Shown: one piece after another, positions 21,849 to 34,959 of the stretch
Position numbering within the stretch: the stretch's first letter is position 1
Layout of the letters: the number at the start of each line of letters is the position of its first letter
Assembly (NCBI GenBank): GCA_947039955.1
Contig: CAMRAC010000003.1
Span: forward strand, 1-64,000
DNA: 64,000 nt
Source of the DNA: an uncultured Mycoplasma sp.
GTDB lineage: Bacteria; Bacillota_I; Bacilli_A; Mycoplasmatales; Metamycoplasmataceae
Direction of reading: 5' to 3'
Notes under the pieces: model-generated
What the model saw: only the letters and a program-made list of their open reading frames with translations
Databases searched by the model: none
Told to the model about the DNA's origin: nothing
Translations under genes and position numbers: made by a program

Positions 21849-22272
21849 GTTCTGCCTCACTATCTGCTTTAGAAACTATTTTTACTTTAACTGGTAATTT
21901 GTGACCACCAAGTCTTAAAGCGTCTTTAGCGATTTCTTCACTAACTCCTGAAACTTCAAATAACATTGTATTAACTTTAACAACTGCTACTCATTTTTCA
22001 ACATTCCCTTTTCCTTTTCCCATTCTAACTCCAATTGGTTTAGATGTCAAAGATAGGTGAGGGAAAACCCTAATAATAACTTGTCCTTCACGACCCATTC
22101 TACGAGTAATAGCAATCCTTGCAGATTCTATTTGTCTAGCAGATAATCAATTAGAAGTTTTAGCTTGTAAACCAAATTCACCAAATGAAACTTTGTTACC
22201 CTTGAAGGCAACTCCCTTATCATGGTTAATTCTAAATGTTTTACGATGTTTTGTTCTTTTAGGTTGTAACAT
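21838..22272 (-). CDS. rplP: 50S ribosomal protein L16
   Basis: 144 residues, not in the ORF track because of TGA codons (SNWLSARQIE, EKWVAVV). Starts [14 protein letters not shown] and contains [36 protein letters not shown], diagnostic of L16. Binds near the A-site and is needed for late 50S assembly. Overlaps rpsC by one base and rpmC by 11 bases. Confidence 0.95.
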
Positions 22273-22922
22273 TATTTACCACCTTCCATAACATCTCCAA
22301 GAGATATTCAAACTTTAATACCGATAGCTCCGTAAGTAGTTCTAGCAGTTGCTGTTGAATAATCTACGTTTTGTCTAAGTGTATGTAATTTCATTTCACC
22401 TTCAGTATAACCTTCACTACGAGCCATGTCAACTCCATTAAGTCTTCCTGAAACCTTAGTCTTAATACCCTTAGCTCCTGCTTTTAAAGCACTTCTAATT
22501 GCAAATTTTTGTGCAACTCTAAAAGGTGCACGAGTTTCTAATTTAATAGCAATCTCTTCTGCAACTAAACGAGCATTTAATTCTGGAAATTCAATTGCTA
22601 TTATTTCTAGATTTAATTTTAAATTACGATTTTTTGTAAATTTTTGAATATTAGTTGTTAATAATTTAAGGTTTGCACCTTCATTACCCAGAACAACCCC
22701 TGGTTTTGCAGTATAAACAAGAACCGAAACTTTTCCGTCTTGTGTTCTTTTAATAATTACATTACCAATTTGATATTCTCTAACAAATTTTTCTAAGTAT
22801 TCACGAATTTTCATATCTTCTAATAAATAAGTTGAAAACTTAGATTTATCTGCTATTCACACAGCATTATGTGCTTTGGTTATCCCGTAACGGAAACCAT
22901 TTGGATTTACTTTTTGTCCCAT
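22272..22922 (-). CDS. rpsC: 30S ribosomal protein S3
   Basis: 216 residues; the ORF track keeps only the middle. The true N-terminus [22 protein letters not shown] is the conserved S3 start, with TGA as Trp. A KH type II domain follows ([22 protein letters not shown]), then the C-domain [24 protein letters not shown]. Ends ...[12 protein letters not shown]3 forms part of the mRNA entry channel. Confidence 0.95.
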
Positions 22923-22934
22923 AAATACCCCTTT

Positions 22935-23273
22935 CTACTTTTCTTCTAACTTAATTACAAAGTGTGAAGTTCTTTTTAATATTGGAAATGCTCTACCTTG
23001 AGCTCTAGGTTGAAATCTTTTCAAAGTTGGACCTTCATTAACTAACATTTCAGAAATGAATAGTTTATCTCCGTCCATACCTTTAGTATTAATTGCATTT
23101 GCAATTGCTGAGTTCAATAACTTTAGAAATAATCTAGATGCTTTTTTATTTGAATTATTCAAAATTGATAAAGCTTCTGAAGTAGATTCATATCTTATTT
23201 GATCGGCAACTAAACGTGCTTTTCTTGGTGAAATTCTTTGTAATTTCAATTGTGCTGTTGCTTGTACTTTCAT
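22935..23273 (-). CDS. rplV: 50S ribosomal protein L22
   Basis: 112 residues, normal length. ISPRKARLVADQIRYEST and FISEMLVNEGPTLKRFQPRAQGRAFPILKRTSH match the family, including the long hairpin that lines the exit tunnel (macrolide-resistance region). Overlaps rpsS by one base. Confidence 0.96.
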   Translation of the reverse strand: MKVQATAQLKLQRISPRKARLVADQIRYESTSEALSILNNSNKKASRLFLKLLNSAIANAINTKGMDGDKLFISEMLVNEGPTLKRFQPRAQGRAFPILKRTSHFVIKLEEK

Positions 23274-23551
23274 TATTTTTTCTTCCCTTTATCATTACCG
23301 TGACCTGAAAAGGTTCTAGTTGGTGAGAATTCACCTAACTTATGACCTACCATGTCATCAGTAACATAAACATCTATAAATTTTCTTCCATTATGAACTT
23401 GGAATGTTAATCCAACAAAATTAGGAAAAATTGTTGAACGTCTTGATCAAGTTTGAATTGGTTTTTTTGGATTTTTCTTAGAAACAATCGCTTCAACTTT
23501 TTTAAGTAAGTGATCTTCTGCGAAAGGTCCTTTTTTAAGTGATCTAGCCAT
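23273..23551 (-). CDS. rpsS: 30S ribosomal protein S19
   Basis: 92 residues, missing from the ORF track because of a TGA ([12 protein letters not shown]). [20 protein letters not shown] and [17 protein letters not shown] are unmistakable. Located in the 30S head next to S13. Overlaps both rplB and rplV by one base. Confidence 0.96.
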
Positions 23552-24396
23552 TATTTACCTTCTCTTCTTCTCTTAACAATTAATTTTGTTGAAGCTTTTT
23601 TATTATCTCTAGTTTTAACACCAAGAGCTTTTTTACCTCAAGGAGTCATAGGTGACTTACGTCCAATAGGTTGTTTACCTTCACCACCACCATGAGGGTG
23701 ATCAATCGGGTTCATAACAGATCCACGAACTGTAGGTCTGATTCCTTTGTGACGATTACGTCCTGCTTTACCGATGTTAACAAGTGAATGTTCTTCATTC
23801 CCTACAACACCAATAGTTGCTCTAGATTTAGGTAAGAATTTTCTTACTTCACCAGATTTAAGACGTAAGATTAAGTATTTACCTTTATCATCTCTACCCA
23901 ATATTTGAGCACTTGTCCCAGCTGAACGAGCTAATTTAGCTCCTCCTCCTGGTTGGATTTCAATATTGTGAACTGTTGTTCCTTCAGGAATATTTTCTAA
24001 AGGTAAACAGTTACCTGGTTTGATATCAGCTTCAGGTCCTGAAAAAACAGAATCTCCAACTTTCAATCCTTTAGGTTGGATGATGTATCTTTTTTCACCA
24101 TCTATGTAATTGATTAAACAAATGTTCGCACTACGATTTGGATCGTATTCGATTGAAACAACTTTTCCTTCAATTCCATCTTTGGTTCTTTTAAAATCAA
24201 TAATTCTATATTTTCTTTTAACTCTTCCACCCTTATGTCTTGTAGTAATCTTACCTTGGTTATTTCTTCCTGAATGTGTAGGAAGATTTACAAGTAAAGA
24301 TTTTTCTGGTTTGTCACCACTAAGGTTCGCTTTATAATCAAGGACTGTCATATTACGTTGACCATTTGTGGTTGGCTTTAAATGTTTTATTGCCAT
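23551..24396 (-). CDS. rplB: 50S ribosomal protein L2
   Basis: 281 residues when the TGA at 23638 is Trp ([20 protein letters not shown]). Contains [48 protein letters not shown]; the conserved His of the HPHGGGEG loop lies near the peptidyl transferase centre. A perfect hairpin sits directly upstream of its ribosome-binding site. Confidence 0.96.
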
Positions 24397-24410
24397 AATT
24401 TTCTCCCTTT

Positions 24411-24437
24411 GCTTAAAAATAGTTTTTTCTTTTAAGC
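24411..24437 (-). promoter_or_regulatory. Hairpin just upstream of rplB
   Basis: GCTTAAAA and TTTTAAGC form a perfect 8-bp stem with an 11-base loop, ending 14 bases before the rplB ATG, next to its AAGGGAG ribosome-binding site. There is no T-run after it, so it is not a simple terminator. It lies in an 86-base gap between rplW and rplB, long for this cluster. Could be a processing site or translational control element. Confidence 0.4.
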
Positions 24438-24482
24438 TTTTTATTTTTTAGTGTTGTGATATTTCAACTTATTTAAACAATT

Positions 24483-24947
24483 TTATTTAGTTGTTTTAGG
24501 TGTTGACTCAGTTTCAATTGTTATTTCAACTGGAGCTTCATCTGTTTTTTTAGGTTTAGCTTTTGCGATTTTTTCAGCGATTTTTTTCTCTGCCTCTGAA
24601 ATTGCTTTTAGTTTTTCTAAATCTTTTTTAGGTTTTTTAAGTTCTTCATCTTTAGCAATTCCTTCTTCAGGGAATATGTTAATTGATGCTGAATCTTTAT
24701 TAAGTGTAACAATGGCTTTTTTGTATGATTTACTAAAACCACTGTATTTCCCAACTTTTTTAGCTTTTTTAGGAACATTAAAAACGTTAATTTTATCTAT
24801 TTTTACTTCAAAAATAAATTGAATTGCTTTTTTAATCTCTGTTTTAGAAGCTCTCTTATCTACAGCAAATGTATAAACATGTCCTTCCATTTGTTGATAA
24901 GTTTTTTCAGTAAGAATTGGGTATTTGATTATTTCATTAATATTCAT
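24483..24947 (-). CDS. rplW: 50S ribosomal protein L23, C-terminally extended
   Basis: 154 residues against about 95-100 normally. The L23 core is YPILTEKTYQQMEGHVYTFAVDKRASKTEIKKAIQFIFEVKIDKINVFNVPKKAK. After residue 95 comes a charged tail rich in Lys, Glu and Ala (DLEKLKAISEAEKKIAEKIA) then Thr/Pro-rich sequence. L23 is the docking site for trigger factor and SRP at the tunnel exit, so a long tail there may affect factor binding (inference). Confidence 0.93.
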   Translation of the reverse strand: MNINEIIKYPILTEKTYQQMEGHVYTFAVDKRASKTEIKKAIQFIFEVKIDKINVFNVPKKAKKVGKYSGFSKSYKKAIVTLNKDSASINIFPEEGIAKDEELKKPKKDLEKLKAISEAEKKIAEKIAKAKPKKTDEAPVEITIETESTPKTTK

Positions 24948-25699
24948 TATTTCATCATCCCTTCTAGTATAGCAAGATCTTCTGTACTAATAACAAGTGC
25001 ATCTGTTCACAATAAAGATTCAACAGAAATAGAATTAACTTTAATTGTTACAACTTTTGTGTTACTTGCTGATTTGAAAATATTTTCATCACTAGTAACT
25101 AGTAAGATGTGCTTTCTATCCATTAAGTTTAAACTTGTTAATTGTTTTATTAATTCACTTGTTTTTGGTTTTTCTAATTTAATAGCATCTGTAACCAAGA
25201 TTAAGTTTTCTTTATTCAATAATGTTAGTGCTGATAGATAAGCTAAACGCTTAACTTTTTTGTTTACTTTGGTATTGTAGTTTCTTTCAACTTGAGGACC
25301 AAATGCTCTACCCCCACCAACGAATACAGGAGAACGTAATGTTCCAGCTCTAGCTTTACCTGTTCCTTTTTGTTTTCAAGGTTTTTTACCTGTCCCTGAT
25401 ACTGTAGCTCTTGTTTTAACAGCGTGAGTACCTTGACGTCTTGAACCTCTTTCAGAAAGGATTGTGTCAAACATTGCTTGATTGTTAACGTTTTCTATTT
25501 CAAAAACCTCTTTAGCAAGCGCCACTTTATTATTAAGTGGTTTTAATTCAGCTTTAGCTTTTAAACTTCTTTCTTTTGAAGAAAGTTTCTTAACTGGAGC
25601 GGTTGTTTTAACCACTTCTTTCTTTTCTACTTTTGCTTTTGGTGTTGTAGATTTCACAGGTTTAGCAATAGGTGTTGTTTTTTTAGTAACTGTTTCCAT
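24947..25699 (-). CDS. rplD: 50S ribosomal protein L4, N-terminally extended
   Basis: 250 residues, joined across TGA codons; the overlapping 25264-25470 track entry is a shadow. The L4 core starts near [14 protein letters not shown] and includes [49 protein letters not shown], the exit-tunnel loop. The first 45-50 residues are a Lys/Thr/Pro-rich extension. In other bacteria L4 autoregulates the S10 operon; nothing here shows that. Confidence 0.94.
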
Positions 25700-26517
25700 T
25701 ATTTCACCTCTTCTTTTTTATCATCTGAAGCTTTTTTAACTTCCTCGGCATTAGAGATAATTTTTTTCATCTCTTGAACAGACATATCAGAATTTACTTC
25801 TACACCTAAGTGTTTTGCTGATTCAATAAGAGTGTTTTTCATAGCTTCATCTTTTAGATTAACTAATTCTATTTCTGCCTTGTTTGGTAATTGTTTAACA
25901 GCTTGTTTAATAATTACAAAACCTTTGTTAGGTCCAGGAATTGAACCTTTAACCAAAATATAGTTTTCTTCAACATTAATGTTTACAACAACTAAATTTT
26001 GTACAGTTCTTTGTACATTCCCCATGTGTCCGGGCATAGTCATACCCTTAACAACTTTGTTTCCTGATATATCTCCAAGTGATCCTGTTTGACGAACTGG
26101 TTTAGAACCACCACCTCCACCGTGTGATTTAGGACCAATCTTTTGATTGTGTCTCTTAATTGCTCCGGCGAATCCTTTTCCTTTTGATATACCTGTAACA
26201 TCTACAAGTTCTCCTGATTTGAAGATTGAAGCATTAACTTCAGCCCCCAATTCAAATCCGTCCATCTCACGGATTTCCTTAACGAAGCGCTTAGGTGTTG
26301 TGTTTGCTTTTTTGAAATGTCCAATCATTGGTTTATTTGAACGTGATTCTTTTTTCTCTATTGAAGAAAGTTGAATTGCGTTATAACCATCCGATTCTGT
26401 AGTTAATACTCTAGTTACAATGTTTTGACTAATTTCAATAACTGTAACTGGAATTGATTGACCGTGATTTGAATAAATCTGTGTCATTCCAATTTTTTTA
26501 CCTAAGATTCCTTTCAT
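25699..26517 (-). CDS. rplC: 50S ribosomal protein L3, C-terminally extended
   Basis: 272 residues against about 209 normally. Core [56 protein letters not shown] and [22 protein letters not shown] is standard. After the usual end ([14 protein letters not shown]) come about 55 residues including [20 protein letters not shown] then [10 protein letters not shown], which resembles the helix-turn-helix pattern of SAP/Rho_N-type modules. L3 is a primary assembly protein. Confidence 0.94.
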   Translation of the reverse strand: MKGILGKKIGMTQIYSNHGQSIPVTVIEISQNIVTRVLTTESDGYNAIQLSSIEKKESRSNKPMIGHFKKANTTPKRFVKEIREMDGFELGAEVNASIFKSGELVDVTGISKGKGFAGAIKRHNQKIGPKSHGGGGGSKPVRQTGSLGDISGNKVVKGMTMPGHMGNVQRTVQNLVVVNINVEENYILVKGSIPGPNKGFVIIKQAVKQLPNKAEIELVNLKDEAMKNTLIESAKHLGVEVNSDMSVQEMKKIISNAEEVKKASDDKKEEVK

Positions 26518-26575
26518 ATGTTCCTCTTTCTATTTTTTAATTTTAGTAATATGTTTTTTATTTTATTGATAACGT

Positions 26576-26881
26576 TTAGCTTGAAACGATTTCAATGTTA
26601 ACGCCAGCAGATAGCTCTACACGTTTAAGTTTTTCCATTAAATCTTTTGAAGGTTTAATTAAAACAATTAATCTCTTGTGTGTTCTTCTTTCGAATTGCT
26701 CACGTGATTTCTTGTTAATGTGCACTGAACGTAACACAGTAAAAATCTCTCTCTTTGTAGGTAGAGGAACTGGTCCTCTAAACTCTCCATTTGCTTGCTT
26801 GATAATTTGTAATATTTTTATTGCTGATTCATCTAATATTTTAGCTTCATAAGCAGTAAGTTTTATGTTAATTTTATCCAT
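26576..26881 (-). CDS. rpsJ: 30S ribosomal protein S10
   Basis: 101 residues from the ATG at 26881 (MDKINIKLTAYEAKILDESA), preceded by AAGGAG six bases upstream; the ORF track adds 27 residues that run into the promoter. GPVPLPTKREIFTVLRSVHINKKSREQFERRTHKR is diagnostic. First gene of the S10-spc-alpha cluster. Confidence 0.96.
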   Translation of the reverse strand: MDKINIKLTAYEAKILDESAIKILQIIKQANGEFRGPVPLPTKREIFTVLRSVHINKKSREQFERRTHKRLIVLIKPSKDLMEKLKRVELSAGVNIEIVSS

Positions 26882-26915
26882 TGTTGTCTCCTTTGTGTTC
26901 TTTTGAACAAGACTC

Positions 26916-26944
26916 CATATAAATACATAATACCCGGTTGACAA
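26916..26944 (-). promoter_or_regulatory. Promoter of the S10 cluster
   Basis: On the minus strand TTGTCA, 17 bases, then TATATG, placed about 35 bases before the rpsJ start. This is the best -35/-10 pair seen in the window and is well placed to drive the 15-kb ribosomal cluster. Confidence 0.55.
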
Positions 26945-27068
26945 CTTATCTCCGAGTATCAAGAACCTTATATTTCTAAGTCATAGTTGCTTTTTAATTA
27001 TATAGAAAAAAAACAAAATTGTTAGAAAATTATATAATAATTAATCTAGCAAAGTAAGAATTGAACTA

Positions 27069-27401
27069 CTAGAAAACAAATACTGCAAAAATCGGAACAG
27101 CCAGAAAAAATAAACCAGTTCCAACTCAGACCAAAAACCTTGAATATAGCGCTCCAGTTCCTAGATAATGCATATATAAAAATGATTGCACCAAAGGAAA
27201 TGTTAGAACAAATATTATGAAATATAAGTGTAAATTACTTCATTCTTGTTTCATAAATAAAAGTGGAATGATGAATAATAACGTGTAAGAAATCAGTAAT
27301 GCGTATTGCATTATCGTGATCTTCACGAATTTAAATAAATTATTAAATAAAAATCAGATCGTTATTGGTTTTTTTACTTTTATTTTCTTCATATATCTCA
27401 T
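27069..27401 (-). CDS. Small membrane protein, unknown function
   Basis: 110 residues, absent from the ORF track because it uses TGA for Trp at three places. Starts MRYMKKIKVKKPITIWF and has about three hydrophobic segments (YALLISYTLLFIIPLLFM; LYFIIFVLTFPLVQSFLYM; GTGLFFLAVPIFAVFVF) and ends at TAG. A positively charged N-terminus suggests the first residues are cytoplasmic. No family recognised. It lies alone between the rRNA operon terminator and the S10 promoter, on the same strand as both. A second ATG three codons in (27392) is possible. Confidence 0.65.
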
Positions 27402-27446
27402 TATTTAGTGTTTTACTTAATAAAATTATATATAAAAAAATAAAAA

Positions 27447-27466
27447 AAATGACTTTAAAATCATTT
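27447..27466 (-). terminator. rRNA operon terminator
   Basis: AAATGA and TCATTT form a short stem, followed in the minus direction by a long T-rich run. It lies about 80 bases beyond the 23S 3' end. Confidence 0.6.
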
Positions 27467-27491
27467 GTTTATTTTTTTTATAGTTTCTCTC

Positions 27492-27508
27492 AAAACTGAA
27501 TAGTAATT
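27492..27508 (-). repeat. 3' arm of the pre-23S processing stem
   Basis: aaaactgaatagtaatt is a perfect 17-base inverted match to 30590-30606 on the far side of the 23S gene. The two arms would pair in the primary transcript, as in RNase III processing stalks of other bacteria. Confidence 0.75.
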
Positions 27509-27547
27509 TGCTTTAAAGAAATAATAATCTTACTAAAATACGTTAAT

Positions 27548-30456
<2,909 letters not shown>

Positions 30457-30589
30457 ACTATATTTTGCCTATTGTTGATTATTGTATTCTAATTTGATTA
30501 TTTTCTCACAGAGAACTCTATAAATAGAGCCTCTATTGACTCGGCATCAATTATCACCATTTCGAAAAATGACTTTATATTGTGCGTTG

Positions 30590-30606
30590 AATTACTATTC
30601 AGTTTT
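30590..30606 (-). repeat. 5' arm of the pre-23S processing stem
   Basis: aattactattcagtttt, exact inverted partner of 27492-27508. It lies in the 16S-23S spacer, about 130 bases before the 23S 5' end. Confidence 0.75.
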
Positions 30607-30670
30607 CAAAGAACTATAGAACTACATATATATTGAATATATATATAATTCATGAGAGTGTAGCACTCTC
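30607..30670 (-). other. 16S-23S spacer with a hairpin, no tRNA
   Basis: The spacer (about 30457-30813) contains no tRNA. It holds a perfect hairpin, GAGAGTG TAG CACTCTC, near 30654-30670, and an AT palindrome (tatatattgaatatatata) beside it, between the 23S and 16S processing arms. Confidence 0.6.
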
Positions 30671-30685
30671 AAAACTGAATATAAG
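30671..30685 (-). repeat. 3' arm of the pre-16S processing stem
   Basis: aaaactgaatataag pairs with 32352-32366 (cttatatccagtttt) over 15 bases with one G-U type mismatch, enclosing the 16S gene. It shares the AAAACTGAATA core with the 23S stem. Confidence 0.65.
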
Positions 30686-30813
30686 ATGAACGTTTTGGCG
30701 ACGTTCCCATAACTGACCTATGTAACTATTTAATAAAATATAGTGTTACTAGGATTTTTTAAGCCAAAAGATGTTTTCTTTTTATTTTAAAATAAAAAGT
30801 TTTTGTACTCCGT

Positions 30814-32336
<1,523 letters not shown>

Positions 32337-32351
32337 TGACAGATATGGTTT

Positions 32352-32366
32352 CTTATATCCAGTTTT
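32352..32366 (-). repeat. 5' arm of the pre-16S processing stem
   Basis: cttatatccagtttt, inverted partner of 30671-30685, in the 16S leader about 15 bases before the mature 5' end. Confidence 0.65.
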
Positions 32367-32450
32367 CAAAGAACTACGATTTACCTTTTTAGAAAAGATA
32401 AACCACATTTATTTTAATAATGCTTTTTAATAATAGCATTTTTTTTGTAA

Positions 32451-32456
32451 ATTATA
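32451..32456 (-). promoter_or_regulatory. -10 box of the rRNA operon
   Basis: GTATAAT on the minus strand about 115 bases before the 16S 5' end, in an AT-rich region. No good -35 box is seen. A hairpin (aatgct...agcatt) lies between it and the 16S gene, near 32419-32440. Confidence 0.45.
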
Positions 32457-32598
32457 CAAATATTTTTAAAATAATTTTTTACACTACTTTATGAACCTAA
32501 TTTTAACAATTTAATCCACAAAATGAGTGTAACTAATAGTATATATAATTATTTGCAAATTGTTTTAAAAAAGTATGTTTTTTTTTTAAATAATGTTT

Positions 32599-33387
32599 TT
32601 ATATAAAATTAATTAACTTAATTTTACTTTTTTTCTTATTAAGTTCAACTAATACTCCATTAAATTGCGAAGGATTTTTAGAAACTTGAAATCTAGAAAA
32701 AGAATCAAAACGCATTTTTTCATACACCTCTTGGAAGTTTGCGCCTATTGCACAATTAGAAGGACCAGTCATTCCTGCATCACTAACAAAGGCTAAATTT
32801 TTTTCAAATATTTTTGCATCATTAGTTTGTACATGTGTGTGTGTTCCAATTAAAGCATCTACTTTTCCATCTAAATAGACAGCTAAAACATTTTTTTCAG
32901 ACGTTGTTTCTGCATGGAAATCAATTAAATGAAAGTCAGCTTCATCTATTTCAATAAGTTCATCAATTGCATCAAAGAAAGAATTTGCATAATCTTCTTG
33001 TCATGGAGAAAGTAATTTATTAAATGTAATTCCCATTAAAGAGGTAACTCTCAATGTACTTCCTTTAATTTCAAAAACACTACTTCCATTTCCGGGGTAG
33101 TGTTTTTCAATATTAAGTGGTCTGATTATATTTTGGTTATCAATTATGTCCAAAATTTCTTTTTTAGCTCAAACATGATTACCTAAAGTGAAGGCATCTA
33201 CACCTGCGTTTGATAATCTATTATAATCTTTTTCAAGAAAACCTTTACGACCTGATACATTTTCTGACTGTGCAATAACAAAATCAATTGCATATTTTTC
33301 CCTTAATTTAGAAAGTTCTTGTTCAACCTTTTGAATTCCAGGCTTTCCGAATATGTCTCCAATAAAGAGGATGTTTAAATTTTTCAT
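32599..33387 (-). CDS. ymdB: YmdB-like metallophosphoesterase (TIGR00282 type)
   Basis: 262 residues, joined across TGA codons. Metal-binding motifs of the family are present: FIGDIFGKPG near the N-terminus, SENVSGRKGF, LGNHVW, DFHAETTSEK and IGTHTHVQTNDA. In Bacillus YmdB is a cyclic-nucleotide phosphodiesterase that affects biofilm and motility decisions; the Mollicute role is not established. Predicted leaderless, with TATAAT six bases before its ATG. Lies 12 bases beyond recA. Confidence 0.87.
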
Positions 33388-33393
33388 AACTTA

Positions 33394-33399
33394 ATTATA
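33394..33399 (-). promoter_or_regulatory. -10 box, leaderless layout, for ymdB
   Basis: Minus strand TATAAT, six bases (TAAGTT), then the ATG at 33387. No Shine-Dalgarno. It lies in the 12-base recA-ymdB gap. Confidence 0.6.
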
Positions 33400-34470
33400 T
33401 TATTGTTTTAATTTTTCTTGTACTTTTTCTAAAATTGTTTTATATAAAGTGTCATCATTTTCTAAAATAAGTCTCATATTTACTTTTCCGTGAGCTATAT
33501 TATTTCCTTCATAGCTATATCAAGAACCTTTTTTCTCAATAATATGGTAATTTTCAGCAAGATCTACAACTTCAGAATGCTTAGAGATGCCTTTTGAAAA
33601 GATTATTTCTGTGTTTGCACTCTTGAAAGGTGGTGCTAATTTGTTTTTAACTATCTTAATTTTCACAACATTTCCACTAACATCATTTCCAATTCCGATA
33701 GATGAAACTCTTCTAACCTCCATTCTTAGTGTTGAATAAAATTTTAAAGCTCTTCCTCCAGGAGTTATTTCTGGAGAACCAAAAATAACGCCAACCTTTT
33801 CTCTAATTTGATTAATAAAAATGATAGTTGTCTTATTCTTGCTAAGAGATCCGGTTATTTTTCTCAACGCTTTAGACATTAATCTAGCTTGAGCGCCAAT
33901 TGTTTGGTCTTTCATTTCTCCATTTAGTTCTGCTTCAGGCACTAAAGCAGCTACAGAATCCACAACTATTAAGTCAATATGACCACTTTTAGATAAAATA
34001 TCCACAATCTCTAACGCTTGTTCGCCTGAATCTGGTTGAGATAAAATTAGATTATCAATATCAATTCCTAAATTTTGAGCATATTTTGGATCAATTGAAT
34101 GTTCAGCATCAATGAATGCTGAAGTTCCTCCCAGTTTTTGAATTTCTGCAATAGCATGTAATGCAAGAGTTGTCTTTCCTGAAGATTCAGGACCATATAT
34201 TTCAATTACTCTTCCTTTTGGGTAGCCACCAACTCCGGTAATATAATCAATTGCTATTGATCCAGAGGAAAATACTTCAGTATCAATATTTGGTTTAGAA
34301 CCCAATAGCATGATTGATTCTTTACCAAATTTCTTTTCTATAACTTGAATAGCATTGTTTATTTGAATATTTCTTTCAGTTTCACCGATTTTTTGCTCCT
34401 CTTTTGAAACTTTATTTATTTTAATTGTGGTTTGTGTATCTTTTTTTGTTTTGTTTTTTTCTTTTTCCAT
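33400..34470 (-). CDS. recA: Recombinase RecA
   Basis: 356 residues when the TGA at 33520 is Trp. Walker A is [13 protein letters not shown], Walker B region [13 protein letters not shown]2 loop [12 protein letters not shown], and [23 protein letters not shown]. The N-terminus has about 35 extra Lys/Thr-rich residues before the usual [15 protein letters not shown] start. Catalyses strand exchange in homologous recombination, which would act on the long repeats of the two lipoprotein genes. GGGGGAAAC precedes the ATG. Follows cinA, as in many Firmicutes. Confidence 0.96.
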
Positions 34471-34539
34471 GTTTCCCCCAATATATAATGTTTAAATCAC
34501 TTAGATTTAGATTAAAAATAAATAAAAATAAGAAAAAAA

Positions 34540-34944
34540 CTAATTTTTAATTAGTTTTCTAAAAATTTCTAAAGCAAAATCAACACTTTGCCTTCTCACT
34601 TCTTCTCTATTTCCTTTGAAGTTTAATTCATGAACTTCATCATTAATAGCAATAAAAACTAATCCAACAGGCTTATCTTCAGTCGCGGTTGGTCCTGCAT
34701 TCCCAGTAAAAGAAAAACAATAATCAACCTCAAAGTATTCTTTTCCTCCTAAAGCCATCTCTTTAGCAACTCGGGAATTAACTACTCCTCGAGAAGTGTT
34801 AACGCCTATCTTATTCTTAATATCGTTAGAATAAGATACCAAAGAACCTTTAAAAAACTTGCTAGCTCCAGGGATTCCCACGATTTCTGACGAAAACATT
34901 CCGCCTGTAAAGGATTCAACTGAAGCAAAAGTAAGTATTTTCAT
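34540..34944 (-). CDS. cinA: CinA C-terminal domain protein (PncC-type)
   Basis: 134 residues, only the C-terminal domain of CinA. Contains SVESFTGGMFSSEIVGIPGASKFFKGSLVSYSNDIKNKIGV and FSFTGNAGP, family hallmarks. In other bacteria this domain is a nicotinamide mononucleotide amidase in NAD salvage; the N-terminal domain is missing here. Immediately upstream of recA, the classic cinA-recA pair. Confidence 0.9.
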   Translation of the reverse strand: MKILTFASVESFTGGMFSSEIVGIPGASKFFKGSLVSYSNDIKNKIGVNTSRGVVNSRVAKEMALGGKEYFEVDYCFSFTGNAGPTATEDKPVGLVFIAINDEVHELNFKGNREEVRRQSVDFALEIFRKLIKN

Positions 34945-34950
34945 AAAATA

Positions 34951-34956
34951 ATTATA
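34951..34956 (-). promoter_or_regulatory. -10 box, leaderless layout, for cinA-recA
   Basis: Minus strand TATAAT, six bases (TATTTT), then the ATG at 34944. It lies just after the pheT stop codon, so cinA probably has its own promoter. Confidence 0.6.
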
Positions 34957-34959
34957 ATA

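Noticed and set aside
25264-25470. ORF 25264-25470 (minus)
   Set aside because: Out of frame with rplD, whose frame continues across it with TGA as Trp.
30457-30813. tRNA genes in the 16S-23S spacer
   Set aside because: No tRNA-like folding or conserved TTCGA arm; only processing repeats and hairpins.
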